From the NCBI RefSeq assembly GCF_017114945.1, contig NZ_JABXKQ010000064.1, forward strand, positions 1-64,000: a DNA stretch of 64,000 nucleotides, given 5' to 3'. The notes beneath the pieces were generated by a model. It had not been told where the DNA came from and searched no databases. It saw nothing but the letters and a program-made list of their open reading frames with translations. How positions within the stretch are numbered: position 1 is the first letter of the stretch; each line of letters starts with the position of its first letter. This document shows, one piece after another, positions 1 to 9,042 of this stretch. Source of the stretch: Nostoc sp. JL34. GTDB lineage: Bacteria > Cyanobacteriota > Cyanobacteriia > Cyanobacteriales > Nostocaceae. The position numbers and the translations under genes were made by a program.

Positions 1-262
1 TTCTGCCACTATTCAATAGTTCATGTGTTCTAGCAAAGTTGACATGCTCCCCTAAACAATTGATGATATTTCCGTAATCAACCTTCCCCAATGTTTCAAA
101 AGCAGTGTTTTCGTGGTTAGTTACCTTTTTTAACACGCTTTGTTGAATTTCGCAGGACACTTCCTTTAAACGGTTGCCTCTATCGGCAAGTCTCCAAAAG
201 TTCACATCCGTCATTTCAAGCACTTCGAGGATATAACTAACTTGGGCATTGCTGCAAGTCAT
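1..262 (-). CDS. Hypothetical protein, truncated by the window edge
   Basis: An open frame on the minus strand starts at an ATG (260-262) and runs off the left edge without a stop, giving 87 residues. The N-terminus reads MTCSNAQVSYILEVLEMTD and continues as a mixed charged, probably helical sequence. An in-frame TAG lies five codons upstream of the ATG, so the start is close to this point; an in-frame TTG two codons earlier is possible. I see no domain, signal peptide or membrane segment and do not recognise the family. It has a protein-like composition with no low complexity, which favours a real gene, but only the N-terminal part is visible. Confidence 0.45.
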   Translation of the reverse strand, partial: MTCSNAQVSYILEVLEMTDVNFWRLADRGNRLKEVSCEIQQSVLKKVTNHENTAFETLGKVDYGNIINCLGEHVNFARTHELLNSGR

Positions 263-571
263 CAGCAACTCACACTAACTTCTATTTACAGAGGTTCCAT
301 CTGTAGTATTGACTTTTTATAACTAATATCAATTCAGTGTCCGAGATTTTGTATGGATTACCAATCTTCCAAGTCAGAGATATTGTTGAATTATCATTTT
401 TGGGAATTTGCACCAAAATGATACAGAATAGATGTTATTTTTGCTGAGATTCGACTGGTGATTTTTTGAAAAATCAAAAATTAATAAATAATTTAGAAAG
501 TGCCTACCCTATAACAATAGTGTTATTGAGATTGGGGGGCACTGCAAAGGATGAAAAACTTTTAAATAATC
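263..571. other. Intergenic gap with no gene seen
   Basis: This AT-rich stretch lies between the 5' end of the truncated left-edge ORF and the 3' end of the chorismate lyase gene. It presumably holds the promoter of the left-edge ORF. No RNA gene, repeat or intact ORF was recognised. Confidence 0.5.
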
Positions 572-1201
572 CTATGCCTCAGCATTAATAGCACTCAACT
601 GCATAGGCCCCAAATATTTGGTTAAATAAGGCGAAAAAACTTCATAAATTAATGTCAATGGTTGTCCATGATGCCAAAACAAGTAGTGGCGACCCCAAAA
701 AGGCCCAGTTACACCAAAACCTGACTCTAGTGCCGATGAGTCACCATAGTAAATCCCTCGCACATCCCGATACAACTCTGTGCGAAGACGAGCTAAACTC
801 GCCCAAATTGGTAATGAACGGTTTTGCAAATACTCATCTACATGACTGGCTTCCCACCACGAAGTAGCATAGGCTAATCGCTGACCAGAAGCAGTCCGCA
901 GCCACACTTGTCGCCGTAGCCGTGGTTCAGGAACAGCTTGAATTAACTCAGGAGCACTATCCAAGTCGATGCCAATCAATGACATATCAATAACATCTAC
1001 TTCTACAGGCTCACCTGTGAGCAATTCTAAGTGACGTGTTGGGGAGCCATCACCCAAGAGCATTAGCTGCCAAGCCGGTGCTAGTTGAGTATGAGGTAAA
1101 CTTTGTTGAATTATTTCCTCTCCTCCTTGCCAAATCGGAGTGAGGCGATGCCAAGCTGGTGGCAGTGTTAGGTTGTTTGTCGGCGTAAAAGTAATAGTCA
1201 A
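572..1201 (-). CDS. UbiC-like chorismate pyruvate-lyase
   Basis: This 209-residue cytoplasmic protein resembles the cyanobacterial chorismate lyase family (DUF98/UbiC-like fold; Synechocystis sll1797 type). These enzymes remove pyruvate from chorismate to give 4-hydroxybenzoate, the ring precursor of plastoquinone. Family-like stretches include HLELLTGEPVEVDVID, the LRRQVWLRTASGQRLAYATSWW segment in mid-protein, where substrate-contacting Arg is expected, and a C-terminal GRHYLFWHHGQPLTLIYEVF. Length fits the family. It stands alone, with no plastoquinone gene next to it. The product call rests on family resemblance and no single catalytic residue was proved. The start ATG at 1201 has no obvious alternative. 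Confidence 0.75.
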   Translation of the reverse strand: MTITFTPTNNLTLPPAWHRLTPIWQGGEEIIQQSLPHTQLAPAWQLMLLGDGSPTRHLELLTGEPVEVDVIDMSLIGIDLDSAPELIQAVPEPRLRRQVWLRTASGQRLAYATSWWEASHVDEYLQNRSLPIWASLARLRTELYRDVRGIYYGDSSALESGFGVTGPFWGRHYLFWHHGQPLTLIYEVFSPYLTKYLGPMQLSAINAEA

Positions 1202-1402
1202 TGCTTTTTACAAAACTTCACCTATCTCTATAAAAGCATAAAAAACTAGTACTTTGGCAAGGCAACTTTGTCTAGTATGTAGTTAGCACTTCAGTGTTTC
1301 AAACAAGGACTAAAGTCCTCACTACAAACTTAATATTTAAGGGTCAATAGTCTAAGGTTTTTTGACCCGTGACTATTGACCCTATGCTTAAACAAGCAAA
1401 AA

Positions 1403-1483
1403 TGCGGATGGCGAGACTCGAACTCGCAAGGCAAAGCCACACGCACCTCAAGCGTGCGCGTATACCAATTCCGCCACATCCGC
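1403..1483 (-). tRNA. tRNA-Leu (anticodon GAG)
   Basis: The minus strand folds as a class II tRNA of 81 nt without encoded CCA. The acceptor arm is GCGGATG paired with CATCCGC followed by discriminator A. The anticodon stem CACGC/GCGTG closes the loop TTGAGGT, so the anticodon is GAG, reading CUC and CUU. The T-arm is GCGAG-TTCGAGT-CTCGC, with a longer variable region as expected for leucine tRNA. Confidence 0.95.
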
Positions 1484-1918
1484 ATGGTTTGTCTAAACAT
1501 AGACTATAGCATAAGAAAATAATTATAGTAAGGTGATATCTAAATTCAGTTGCTCAAAAATATAAATTTTCTCAAGGCGGTATCAGACTGACAGAAATTT
1601 AGCAGATGTACAAGTGATATTGAAAAGGTTAGAGCTACTGTGTTCGGCGGGATGCGATGGCCTATCTGCCTGCTGTAGGCGATGTCTACAACGGGCTACA
1701 CCTACGCAAAAGCCCAACTTGCTAGGCTAGCCAAGACTTACAGCAGCAATGTTGTTAGTGTAGTAAGACCCGTAGAGGCAGCAAGCCTGCAATATGCAAT
1801 GTTTGCTTAGAATCAGGGTGGCGAATCTCCTGTGATAATTTGAAAGGATGCAGAAGCGTTGTTTCAAGTTGGATCAGAGAAAATGTCAATCTACTGGTAA
1901 TGATATCGAAACTAAAAA
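1484..1918. other. Intergenic region upstream of accC
   Basis: This 435-nt gap separates the tRNA-Leu 5' end from accC and should contain both promoters. It carries a copy of the 29-bp Nostoc-type interspersed repeat (1679-1707). No ORF with coding character was seen. Confidence 0.5.
1679..1707 (-). repeat. 29-bp interspersed repeat, copy 1 (diverged)
   Basis: The reverse complement of this segment matches the repeat found at 3701-3729 and 61120-61148 at 27 of 29 positions; it starts gcgtaggtgtagcccg and ends tagacatcgc. All copies in the window are intergenic. Confidence 0.8.
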
Positions 1919-3262
1919 ATGAAGTTTGACAAAATATTAATTGCCAATCGGGGAGAAATCGCCCTTCGCATTCTCCGCGCCTGTGAAGAAATGGGAATTG
2001 CCACAGTTGCGGTTCACTCCACCGTTGACCGTAATGCTCTCCATGTTCAACTTGCTGATGAAGCGGTTTGCATTGGCGAACCTGCTAGCAGTAAAAGTTA
2101 TTTGAATATTCCCAATATTATTGCTGCTGCACTGACGCGCAATGCTACTGCCATTCATCCAGGCTATGGTTTTTTGGCAGAAAATGCCCGGTTTGCAGAA
2201 ATCTGTGCCGACCATCATATTGCTTTTATTGGCCCAACTCCAGAAGCTATAAAGCTCATGGGGGATAAAGCCACTGCCAAAGAAACCATGCAAAAAGCTG
2301 GAGTCCCGACAGTACCAGGTAGTGAGGGGTTGGTAGAATCCGAGCAAGAAGGATTAGAATTTGCCAAAGATATCGGCTATCCAGTAATGATCAAAGCCAC
2401 AGCGGGTGGCGGTGGCCGGGGTATGCGCCTAGTGCGTTCTGAAGACGAATTTGTTAAACTTTTTCTCGCAGCTCAAGGCGAAGCAGGAGCAGCTTTTGGA
2501 AATTCTGGCGTTTACATAGAAAAATTTATTGAACGTCCCCGCCACATCGAATTTCAAATTTTGGCGGATAACTACGGTAATGTTATCCACTTGGGTGAAC
2601 GCGATTGCTCTATTCAACGCCGGAATCAAAAGCTGTTAGAAGAAGCTCCTAGTCCGGCTCTCGATCAAGACCTGCGTGAGAAAATGGGACATGCTGCTGT
2701 CAAAGCTGCCCAATTTATTAATTACAGTGGGGCGGGCACTATCGAGTTTCTCTTAGATAGATCCGGTAAATTCTACTTTATGGAAATGAACACCCGGATT
2801 CAAGTAGAACATCCTGTAACAGAGATGATTACTGGGATAGACTTGGTTGCTGAACAAATCCGCATTGCCCAAGGAGAAAGACTCAAGCTTACGCAAGAGC
2901 AAGTAGTATTACGAGGTCATTCGATTGAATGCCGGATCAACGCCGAAGATCCAGATCATGACTTTCGCCCTTCTCCCGGACGGATTAGCGGCTATCTTCC
3001 CCCTGGAGGCCCTGGTGTTCGGATTGATTCCCACGTTTACACAGATTACCAAATCCCGCCCTACTACGATTCCTTGATTGGCAAGTTAATTGTTTGGGCA
3101 CCAGACCGACCCACTGCTATTAACCGGATGAAACGCGCACTGCGGGAATGTGCCATTACGGGACTACCTACTACCATTGGATTTCATCAAAAAATTATGG
3201 AAACTCCACAGTTTTTGCAGGGTAATGTCTATACAAATTTTGTGCAGGAAATGAACGGATAG
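1919..3262 (+). CDS. accC: Acetyl-CoA carboxylase, biotin carboxylase subunit
   Basis: AccC performs the ATP-dependent carboxylation of biotin on the carrier protein AccB, the first half-reaction of acetyl-CoA carboxylase in fatty acid synthesis. The 447-residue protein has the expected three parts: an N-terminal domain opening [17 protein letters not shown], a central ATP-grasp domain with the glycine-rich [14 protein letters not shown] (K159) and the [13 protein letters not shown] motif near residues 288-300, and a C-terminal domain beginning around [12 protein letters not shown]. All key motifs are intact and length matches the roughly 450-residue family norm. It is monocistronic in appearance: the next gene, yggT, is convergent. 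A cluster of gggactg-like short repeats follows the stop codon. Confidence 0.97.
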   Translation: MKFDKILIANRGEIALRILRACEEMGIATVAVHSTVDRNALHVQLADEAVCIGEPASSKSYLNIPNIIAAALTRNATAIHPGYGFLAENARFAEICADHHIAFIGPTPEAIKLMGDKATAKETMQKAGVPTVPGSEGLVESEQEGLEFAKDIGYPVMIKATAGGGGRGMRLVRSEDEFVKLFLAAQGEAGAAFGNSGVYIEKFIERPRHIEFQILADNYGNVIHLGERDCSIQRRNQKLLEEAPSPALDQDLREKMGHAAVKAAQFINYSGAGTIEFLLDRSGKFYFMEMNTRIQVEHPVTEMITGIDLVAEQIRIAQGERLKLTQEQVVLRGHSIECRINAEDPDHDFRPSPGRISGYLPPGGPGVRIDSHVYTDYQIPPYYDSLIGKLIVWAPDRPTAINRMKRALRECAITGLPTTIGFHQKIMETPQFLQGNVYTNFVQEMNG

Positions 3263-3296
3263 GGGACTGGGGACTGGGGACTTGGGACTAGGGAAA
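3263..3296. repeat. Short tandem repeat (gggactg-type heptamers)
   Basis: Directly after the accC stop, heptamers of the form gggactg recur with single-base changes. Such short tandemly repeated sequences are common between genes of heterocystous cyanobacteria. Confidence 0.6.
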
Positions 3297-3343
3297 TGAG
3301 GAAGTTGTAGTGTAATCTATGCCCAATGCCCAATGCCCCATCC

Positions 3344-3637
3344 CTAATTCACACGATATAGCATAGTCAGCAATCCTTGCTGACCTAGCAGGATTTCTCG
3401 CAACAGGCTGAAGATGCCAACCCAAATAATAGGTGTAATGTCTACCCCGCCTATAGGTTGTACCAGTTTTCGCAACGGGATTAAAAATGGTTCAGTGGGC
3501 CAGGCTATTAAATTAAAGGGCAAACGATTCAGATCCACTTGCGGATACCAAGTGAGAATGATGCGAAATATAAATAAGAATGTCATCAGCCCTAACACAG
3601 GGCCAAGAATCCAAGCAGTCAGGTTAACACCAGTCAT
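3344..3637 (-). CDS. YggT family membrane protein (Ycf19-like)
   Basis: This 97-residue integral membrane protein has two hydrophobic segments (roughly residues 10-28 and 68-90) around the family's WPTEPFLIPLRKLVQPIGG-type loop with the downstream DITPIIW. YggT/Ycf19 proteins have been linked to membrane protein organisation, and plant and cyanobacterial relatives to thylakoid organisation or complex assembly. Biochemical function is uncertain. The gene is convergent with accC and divergent from psbX. ATG start at 3637; length is normal for the family. Confidence 0.88.
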   Translation of the reverse strand: MTGVNLTAWILGPVLGLMTFLFIFRIILTWYPQVDLNRLPFNLIAWPTEPFLIPLRKLVQPIGGVDITPIIWVGIFSLLREILLGQQGLLTMLYRVN

Positions 3638-3700
3638 TGGTTTAAGCTACTATCTATCTGTAAAGAAAGAAAAAAGCTAGGCAACGGCAAGCCACGCTTT

Positions 3701-3729
3701 GCGTAGGCGTAGCCCGTCGTAGACATCGC
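3701..3729 (+). repeat. 29-bp interspersed repeat, copy 2
   Basis: This copy begins gcgtaggcgtagcccg and ends tagacatcgc. It is identical over 29 bp to the copy at 61120-61148, almost 58 kb away, and lies between yggT and psbX. Confidence 0.85.
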
Positions 3730-3942
3730 TAAAAAATTTGAAGCTTTGTAAAGCACTCTCATCATCATTTTAACCAAATGCTGTCACTTCCTTCTGAAAT
3801 ACAAAAGTAAACATACTCACGCGGTTAACTCAATCACTTGTGAGAATGTTTGCTAAGTTTGGCAGTTCACGCCCAGAGGCTTCTCAAGAAAGTAATACAC
3901 TATTAAAATTAGGATGAAGTGTGTAAAAAAAGGTTGAGAAGT

Positions 3943-4062
3943 ATGACGCCTTCTTTAGCAAATTTTCTTTGGAGTTTGGCTTGGGGTGCTGCAATTGTGG
4001 TAATACCCGTTACTGTTGGTCTAGTTTTCATTAGCCAAAAAGATAAAATTCAGCGTTCATAA
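3943..4062 (+). CDS. psbX: Photosystem II reaction centre protein PsbX
   Basis: This 39-residue single-span thylakoid membrane protein begins [17 protein letters not shown], continues through a hydrophobic helix and ends in a short basic tail, SQKDKIQRS. That pattern matches PsbX, a peripheral small subunit of photosystem II near cytochrome b559 involved in quinone turnover and assembly. It is short enough to be missed by length-filtered gene finding. It is followed four bases after its stop by a perfect 10-bp stem-loop and then by ycf66 on the same strand, an adjacency seen in other cyanobacteria as far as I recall. Confidence 0.92.
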   Translation: MTPSLANFLWSLAWGAAIVVIPVTVGLVFISQKDKIQRS

Positions 4063-4066
4063 TGCT

Positions 4067-4091
4067 TATGAGAGTTAATTCAACTCTCATA
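4067..4091 (+). terminator. Stem-loop after psbX
   Basis: The arms TATGAGAGTT and AACTCTCATA pair over 10 bp around the 5-nt loop AATTC, starting four bases after the psbX stop. There is no long T-run, so it may act as an mRNA 3' stabiliser or a weak terminator that isolates the short psbX message from ycf66. Confidence 0.65.
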
Positions 4092-4309
4092 ATCGATTGT
4101 CTGTCAGCTATCGACTTAATTGCACTAAAAGCAGCAGTTTCTGCGGGTGATGGCAGTTGTAGATGATAGACATAGGTGTTTTTACTTTTCGGTGAATAGC
4201 TTCAGAGCTTCTTTGCCAGAGGCTTTGAAGCTTCAATATATTGTCTCTAATTAGAGTAGTGATTTTAATTGTGACTCGCTAACATAGATTTGATATTGGG
4301 AAAACAGCA

Positions 4310-5227
4310 ATGATAAATTTTGGGCTGAACTCAGCCAGTTTTCTGGCTCAGGTAAATTTTGGAGCAAACTCAGCCAGTATTCTAGGAATTTTCCTGGCTG
4401 TGGCTGGGGCAGCACTGTATTTTCTCCGCACTGTGCGTCCAGAATTGTCACGGGATCAAGATATCTTTTTTGCCGCAGTCGGCTTGCTTTGCGGCTTCAT
4501 TCTCGTCTTTCAAGGATGGCGGCTAGACCCGATTCTCCAATTTGGTCAATTGCTTTTAGTCGGTACAACTGTGTTTTTTGCAGTTGAAAGTATTCGTCTG
4601 CGGAGTATAGCTACTCAGCAAGCAAAGCGCAACACTCCTATTGTGGACGAAGACCGACCCGTTAGCGATCGCTATTCGTACAACGATCGCAGAAAGTATC
4701 AAGCTGAGATGGAGGCAGACTTAGATCCATTGCCTTATGAAGACGAGGAAGAACGCCCTGTGCGTGCCCGAATTCGCGGTAGCAGGGATGAGATTTCAAC
4801 TCGTGATGACTACTACCAGGAGCAACCCCCCCGTCGTACAGAACGCCGTAACGGCAGCAGTAGTGAAAGACAGGCTCCAGCGGATAGAACACGGCGGCGT
4901 ACTTCTGGGCGTCCTGTGAATCGCCCTTCTGAAAGCTCTGAAGAAGAAAATTGGGGTTCTTCATCTAGGCAAGTTGATGATTGGGAAACTTCGGGTGGGG
5001 AAGTCAGAAAACCTTCTCGCCGCACTAATAACGGGCCCCAGCGTCCCGAAAGTCGTGAAGATGATGTTGCTCCGAGACAAAGAAGGCGTCGTCCGACTAC
5101 TGACTTAACTCCTCGAAGACCGCGCGAAGATGATGATGCGATCCCAACTGATTATGTGCCATACAACCCGATTGAAAAGCCAAATGAGGGGCCAGATAAT
5201 TCGACCGATTTTGATGACGATATTTAA
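4310..5227 (+). CDS. ycf66: Ycf66 family protein
   Basis: The first 100 residues carry three hydrophobic segments (about 20-40, 53-67 and 76-92) with the family signature FLRTVRPELSRDQDIFFA and FQGWRLDPILQFGQLLLVG. Ycf66 is conserved in cyanobacteria and some plastids, and its function is unknown. From about residue 105 to 305 the protein is a hydrophilic, highly charged tail rich in Arg, Asp, Glu, Pro and Ser with many RR, DD and EE pairs. It is probably disordered and cytoplasmic. The tail is unusually long relative to the conserved membrane core. It sits 250 nt downstream of psbX. Confidence 0.9.
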   Translation: MINFGLNSASFLAQVNFGANSASILGIFLAVAGAALYFLRTVRPELSRDQDIFFAAVGLLCGFILVFQGWRLDPILQFGQLLLVGTTVFFAVESIRLRSIATQQAKRNTPIVDEDRPVSDRYSYNDRRKYQAEMEADLDPLPYEDEEERPVRARIRGSRDEISTRDDYYQEQPPRRTERRNGSSSERQAPADRTRRRTSGRPVNRPSESSEEENWGSSSRQVDDWETSGGEVRKPSRRTNNGPQRPESREDDVAPRQRRRRPTTDLTPRRPREDDDAIPTDYVPYNPIEKPNEGPDNSTDFDDDI

Positions 5228-5274
5228 AACAGTTGGCGTGGAAGCAGGTTTAGAGGCGACGGAAAACAATTGAG

Positions 5275-5835
5275 GTGGAAAAATTTACGCCTACATTTTG
5301 GCTCCAAAGACCAATTCATTGGAGCCTAGTTTTTGGTTTAACAAGTTTGCTTGTATCTTGTGGTTCTAACGATATTCCCATAGGGCCTACTTCTCTCAAC
5401 AGTCGCTACACCGAGGAGCAACCTGCTTTGAGCGGAAATGGGCGATTTTTAGCGTTTGTATCTAATCGGAATGGTAATCAGCAGCTACTAGTGTACGATT
5501 TGGAGAGGCAACTGTTTATTAGCACACCGGGGATAAATCGACAAGAGACAATTGCTGAAAGTCCTAGTTTGAGCTACACCGGGCGTTATATTTCTTATCT
5601 TACTAGTGACCAAGGTAGACCAGTGGTGGCGCTTTACGATCGCGCTACGCAACAATCGCAAATCGTCACACCAATTTATCGCGGCTGGGTCAGAAAACCA
5701 AATATTAGCCCAGATGGACGTTATGTTGTCTTTGAAACCGCCACTCGTGGTCAGTGGGATATTGAAGTCCTAGACCGGGGGCCAAATATTGAGTTAGATA
5801 TTCCCAATGGTGCAACTGTAGGTTCACCCCCGTAG
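5275..5835 (+). CDS. TolB-like beta-propeller lipoprotein 1
   Basis: This 186-residue lipoprotein starts at GTG. A hydrophobic signal leads to the lipobox LLVSC at about residues 25-29. The mature part contains TolB/WD40-like PD40 repeats, recognisable from GNGRFLAFVSNRNGNQQL, YTGRYISYLTSDQG and SPDGRYVVFETA. With only three or four blades it is too short for a closed six- or seven-blade propeller, so it may oligomerise or act as a partial sheet. Function unknown; TolB-type propellers usually bind other envelope proteins. The next gene encodes a paralogue with the same layout about 120 nt downstream, so the pair is probably a tandem duplication. Confidence 0.75.
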   Translation: MEKFTPTFWLQRPIHWSLVFGLTSLLVSCGSNDIPIGPTSLNSRYTEEQPALSGNGRFLAFVSNRNGNQQLLVYDLERQLFISTPGINRQETIAESPSLSYTGRYISYLTSDQGRPVVALYDRATQQSQIVTPIYRGWVRKPNISPDGRYVVFETATRGQWDIEVLDRGPNIELDIPNGATVGSPP

Positions 5836-5953
5836 GAGTTAGCAGTTAGGGTCATTCAATTTTGGATTTTGGATTGAAGGAAAAATCTAAAATCTAAAAT
5901 TGGCGTAGTTAGTAGTTGTGAGACTATTGACTAATGATTAATGACTAAGTTAT

Positions 5954-6478
5954 ATGAAACGTGTCTTTTTTATACCTGTATTTTTCTGTTTAAGTTTATT
6001 GACTGGGTGTTTTGGCTACCCTCGCCTTTTGAGTTATCCCTTTGATCCGGGGGGTCGGAGTCTCAATAGTTTAGCGTCAGAATTAAACCCCCAAATTTCT
6101 GGGAGATACATTGTTTTTATTACTGACCGACGCGGTAGCCAAGATGTTTATATGTTTGATACGGTAACTCGTGATTTGGTTGATTTGCCAGGTTTAAACT
6201 CCTTTGATGCGATCGCAAATCATCCTAGTGTTTCACAAGATGGTCGTTATGTTGTGTTTGCGGCTAGTCGTCAGGGGCGATCGGCTATTTTTCTCTACGA
6301 TCGAGAAACACGCCAATCACGGAATTTAACTAATAACCTGCAAGCAGAAGTCCGCAACCCTACAATTAGCGCTGATGGTAGTAGGATTGCTTTTGAGTCC
6401 AGTAACAATGGGCAGTGGGATGTTTTAGTATATGACCGTTATGGACAGCCGTTGAATATACCTCAAGAACCGCGTTGA
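5954..6478 (+). CDS. TolB-like beta-propeller lipoprotein 2
   Basis: This 174-residue paralogue of the preceding gene has an ATG start, a signal peptide ending in lipobox LLTGC (residues 15-19) and PD40 repeats: ISGRYIVFITDRRGSQDVY, QDGRYVVFAASRQG and ADGSRIAFESSNNGQWD. The final NGQWDVLVYDR closely matches the RGQWDIEVLDR of copy 1, which supports tandem duplication. The lipid-anchored location is inferred from the lipobox. The partner is unknown. Short gggaatg repeats follow the gene. Confidence 0.75.
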   Translation: MKRVFFIPVFFCLSLLTGCFGYPRLLSYPFDPGGRSLNSLASELNPQISGRYIVFITDRRGSQDVYMFDTVTRDLVDLPGLNSFDAIANHPSVSQDGRYVVFAASRQGRSAIFLYDRETRQSRNLTNNLQAEVRNPTISADGSRIAFESSNNGQWDVLVYDRYGQPLNIPQEPR

Positions 6479-6557
6479 AGAATGGGGAATGGGGAATGGG
6501 AAAGAATTCTTTTAATCCCCATACCTACCTAACACCTCATAACCTAATACCCAATCC

Positions 6558-7571
6558 CTAATCCCTAGTCCCCAGTCCCTCTTGTTGTTGCACAGATTCA
6601 ATGAGCGATCGCACTTGTTCTGTACCCTCAGAAGCTTCAAATGATAGGGGAAACTTACCCCGAAGGATCATCCGCAAACCGAGAGGTGCAAGACTGAGTA
6701 ATCCTTTTAAATCCCGAAAATAGTTACCGACAACTTGTAAACCAAATTGACGTTCATCAATCCAACCACCTTCTTTAACTAAATCTACCAATACTTTCCG
6801 GTGACGAATGGAGCGACTATCGCTGGCTTGTTTTTGGGTGAGAATTTCTTGTTTAACTTTGGTGATTTGTTCTAATGGTGCAACTTCCATTGGACAAACT
6901 GAATCGCAGTACAAACAACGGGTGCAACCCCATACGCCTTTAGTACCTTCGTTGTAACTTTCTAAACGATTTTCGGTATCGCTATCGCGGGAGTCTGCTA
7001 CCATGCGGTAAGCTTTGGCCAGGGCATGGGGGCCAACAAAGTCTGGATTAACTTCACGAGCGTTGCATTCAGAGTAACAAGCACCGCACATAATACAGTT
7101 ACCAGTTTGATCGAGGCGTGATCGCTCTTGTGGTGTTTGCAAAAACTCTCTTTCTGGTACTTGTCGTGCCGCCGTACTCACATAAGGAGCAACTGCCTCT
7201 AGATTATTCCAGAAACTACTCATATCTACAACCAAATCTTTAATCACGGGCATATTGCCGAGAGGGGCGATCGTGATTTCGCCAATGGCATTTACTTTAC
7301 TTTCTGATGATGGTATTTGTTGTAATCTGGCAAGTTCACTGCCAACATTTTCCTTACAAGCTAAAGCCGAACGCCCATTAATTCGTATTGCACAGCTACC
7401 ACAAATGGTATTGCGGCAATTTTTGCGAAATGCTAAAGTTCCATCTTGCTCCCACTTAATATGATTGAGGCAATCCAAGATTGTATTACCTGGTTCTGCC
7501 TCTACAAGGTAGCTTTGCACAACAGGGGAGGAATTTTGTTGCTGTCGAATGACCTTAAAAATAACTTTCAT
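6558..7571 (-). CDS. sdhB: Succinate dehydrogenase/fumarate reductase iron-sulfur subunit
   Basis: SdhB passes electrons from the flavoprotein subunit to quinone in the respiratory chain on the thylakoid or plasma membrane. It contains the [2Fe-2S] pattern CRNTICGSC followed by SALAC, then the two cysteine clusters of the C-terminal ferredoxin domain, CIMCGACYSEC and CTRCLYCDSVCP, for the [4Fe-4S] and [3Fe-4S] centres. I chose the ATG at 7571 (337 residues, starting MKVIFKVIRQQQ). A longer frame up to 7619 adds 16 hydrophobic residues not expected in this family. At about 337 residues it is longer than the roughly 240 of the E. coli subunit, mostly through a C-terminal extension. No sdhA is adjacent. 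Confidence 0.92.
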   Translation of the reverse strand: MKVIFKVIRQQQNSSPVVQSYLVEAEPGNTILDCLNHIKWEQDGTLAFRKNCRNTICGSCAIRINGRSALACKENVGSELARLQQIPSSESKVNAIGEITIAPLGNMPVIKDLVVDMSSFWNNLEAVAPYVSTAARQVPEREFLQTPQERSRLDQTGNCIMCGACYSECNAREVNPDFVGPHALAKAYRMVADSRDSDTENRLESYNEGTKGVWGCTRCLYCDSVCPMEVAPLEQITKVKQEILTQKQASDSRSIRHRKVLVDLVKEGGWIDERQFGLQVVGNYFRDLKGLLSLAPLGLRMILRGKFPLSFEASEGTEQVRSLIESVQQQEGLGTRD

Positions 7572-9042
7572 TACCACTAACCAAAATTTTAAAATTGCTT
7601 CACCAGCCTCAAAAATCATCAGTCAAGGTAGGTAGTTGCCAAAAGTGAGCTATAACTCTTTTTGCCCTTAATTCAAACCCTGGTGTTAATAGGCTGACGA
7701 TTAAAGAGTGACTGATTCTAGTTTAAGGATAACCATTAAAATTTTAGTTATATCAGTGCTGTAGACAAGATTTGTGTCAAATTCTGAGATAAAACGCCAA
7801 AAATGTAATTGCAGCTTTCCATTGAATTTACCTGTTTGGGAATGTAAAGGAAAGAGGATTTGCGGGTAGAGCGACTTAGGTTCATCTTTGAACTAGCAAT
7901 CATATCCAAATTAAATCCATATCAGGTTAGCAACACGTCTTGATGTCAACTTGAGTCCAGCAGTCCTGGTTAGAAAATTCTGGCTTCGCTAACGCTTGAC
8001 GCAATTTTTTGATTATATAGAAGTGTAAAAGCCCATGTTTAACATATAGTAGTGGCAATCAAGCGCTAGACATATGTTAAGAGATTTATTCTTCCCATAG
8101 ACAGACGTGCAGAATCCTCTAACCGCTTTTGACCTTAGGATAATAATCCAAGGAAAAATCCTCACCACTTTCAAAGAAAAGTTAGAGCATCGGGAAACCC
8201 GGACGTACCAGACTTTTAGCTTTTTTGCTGACTCTCAATCAAGAAAATCTTGAATTGAACTCATAGGTCAAAACTGCTCGTCTCAATTACATAAATTTTT
8301 ATAAAAGCCAGATGGCAATACTCACGCTTGCAATAAAGGGTTAAGAAAATCGTCACTGCTTTTTTCTTCTTTAAGTCCAGGAATTTAAATAAAAATTTAC
8401 CAGCAACTTTAATTCAAAATTAAACAACTATTTTGCTATTATTAGTCCATGCTAGTATTTAATATAAAATTACGAAGTGACAAAACCAGAATTAATAGCC
8501 GTATCAGCGCGGCTACTACTGCTTTGTTAATTCGTAATGTAGAGACAAGAAAATTCGCGTCTCTACTGGCAGGACAAAAGGGCTTATGCCCGTAGGACTC
8601 TATTGAAATACTATGCTGTCCAAAGCTTGAGAGGACGAGTAGAGAAAACTCTACTTGCTCATTGGCAAGAAAGACAAGCACTGAAAGTGAAAAACCTGCA
8701 ATTTCTTAGGTCTACGACTTATTTGCAGTAGAACCTACCCAATTTGTAAAGGTGGCTGAAAGTTACACCGCTACAGTAGCGCCAAAGGAGAAAATAGTTT
8801 TCTTTCTGATGGCGAATAATGGTTAAAAGTGCCGTAACATCACCAAAATAAATGTCTGTGGCAACTATGGCCTCTAGTTGGTTGTGGACAACCATAATAG
8901 AAGTGCTTTTGGCTCCTATCGGCAGGAATTCACCCGTTACACTAGGGTCTTAAGTAGCTCTATGCAAATGCTAAAAAGTCAAATGCTGGCATAAGACTAC
9001 ATCGTTTATCAGTTTGGAGAGAGTAAGGAAAATTTGAGCATA
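7572..9042. other. Long non-coding gap between sdhB and the cyAbrB gene
   Basis: About 1.47 kb separates the divergent sdhB and cyAbrB starts, unusually long for this region. No ORF has coding character; the longest (8442-8681, minus) is low-quality. It holds the 8-bp-arm inverted repeat at 8539-8566 and a hairpin GGTTGT-GG-ACAACC near 8879-8892. The stretch from about 8720 to 9030 is less AT-rich and could be a long 5' leader or a small RNA, but I do not recognise a known RNA family. Confidence 0.45.
8539..8566. repeat. Inverted repeat, gtagagac arms
   Basis: The arms gtagagac and gtctctac (8 bp, perfect) flank a 12-nt loop. Palindromes with these arms recur between genes of Nostoc-type genomes, so this is probably an interspersed repeat and not a gene-specific terminator. 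Confidence 0.6.

Noticed and set aside
8442..8681. 79-codon minus frame in the sdhB-cyAbrB gap
   Set aside because: It runs through a dispersed inverted repeat and has no protein-like pattern.
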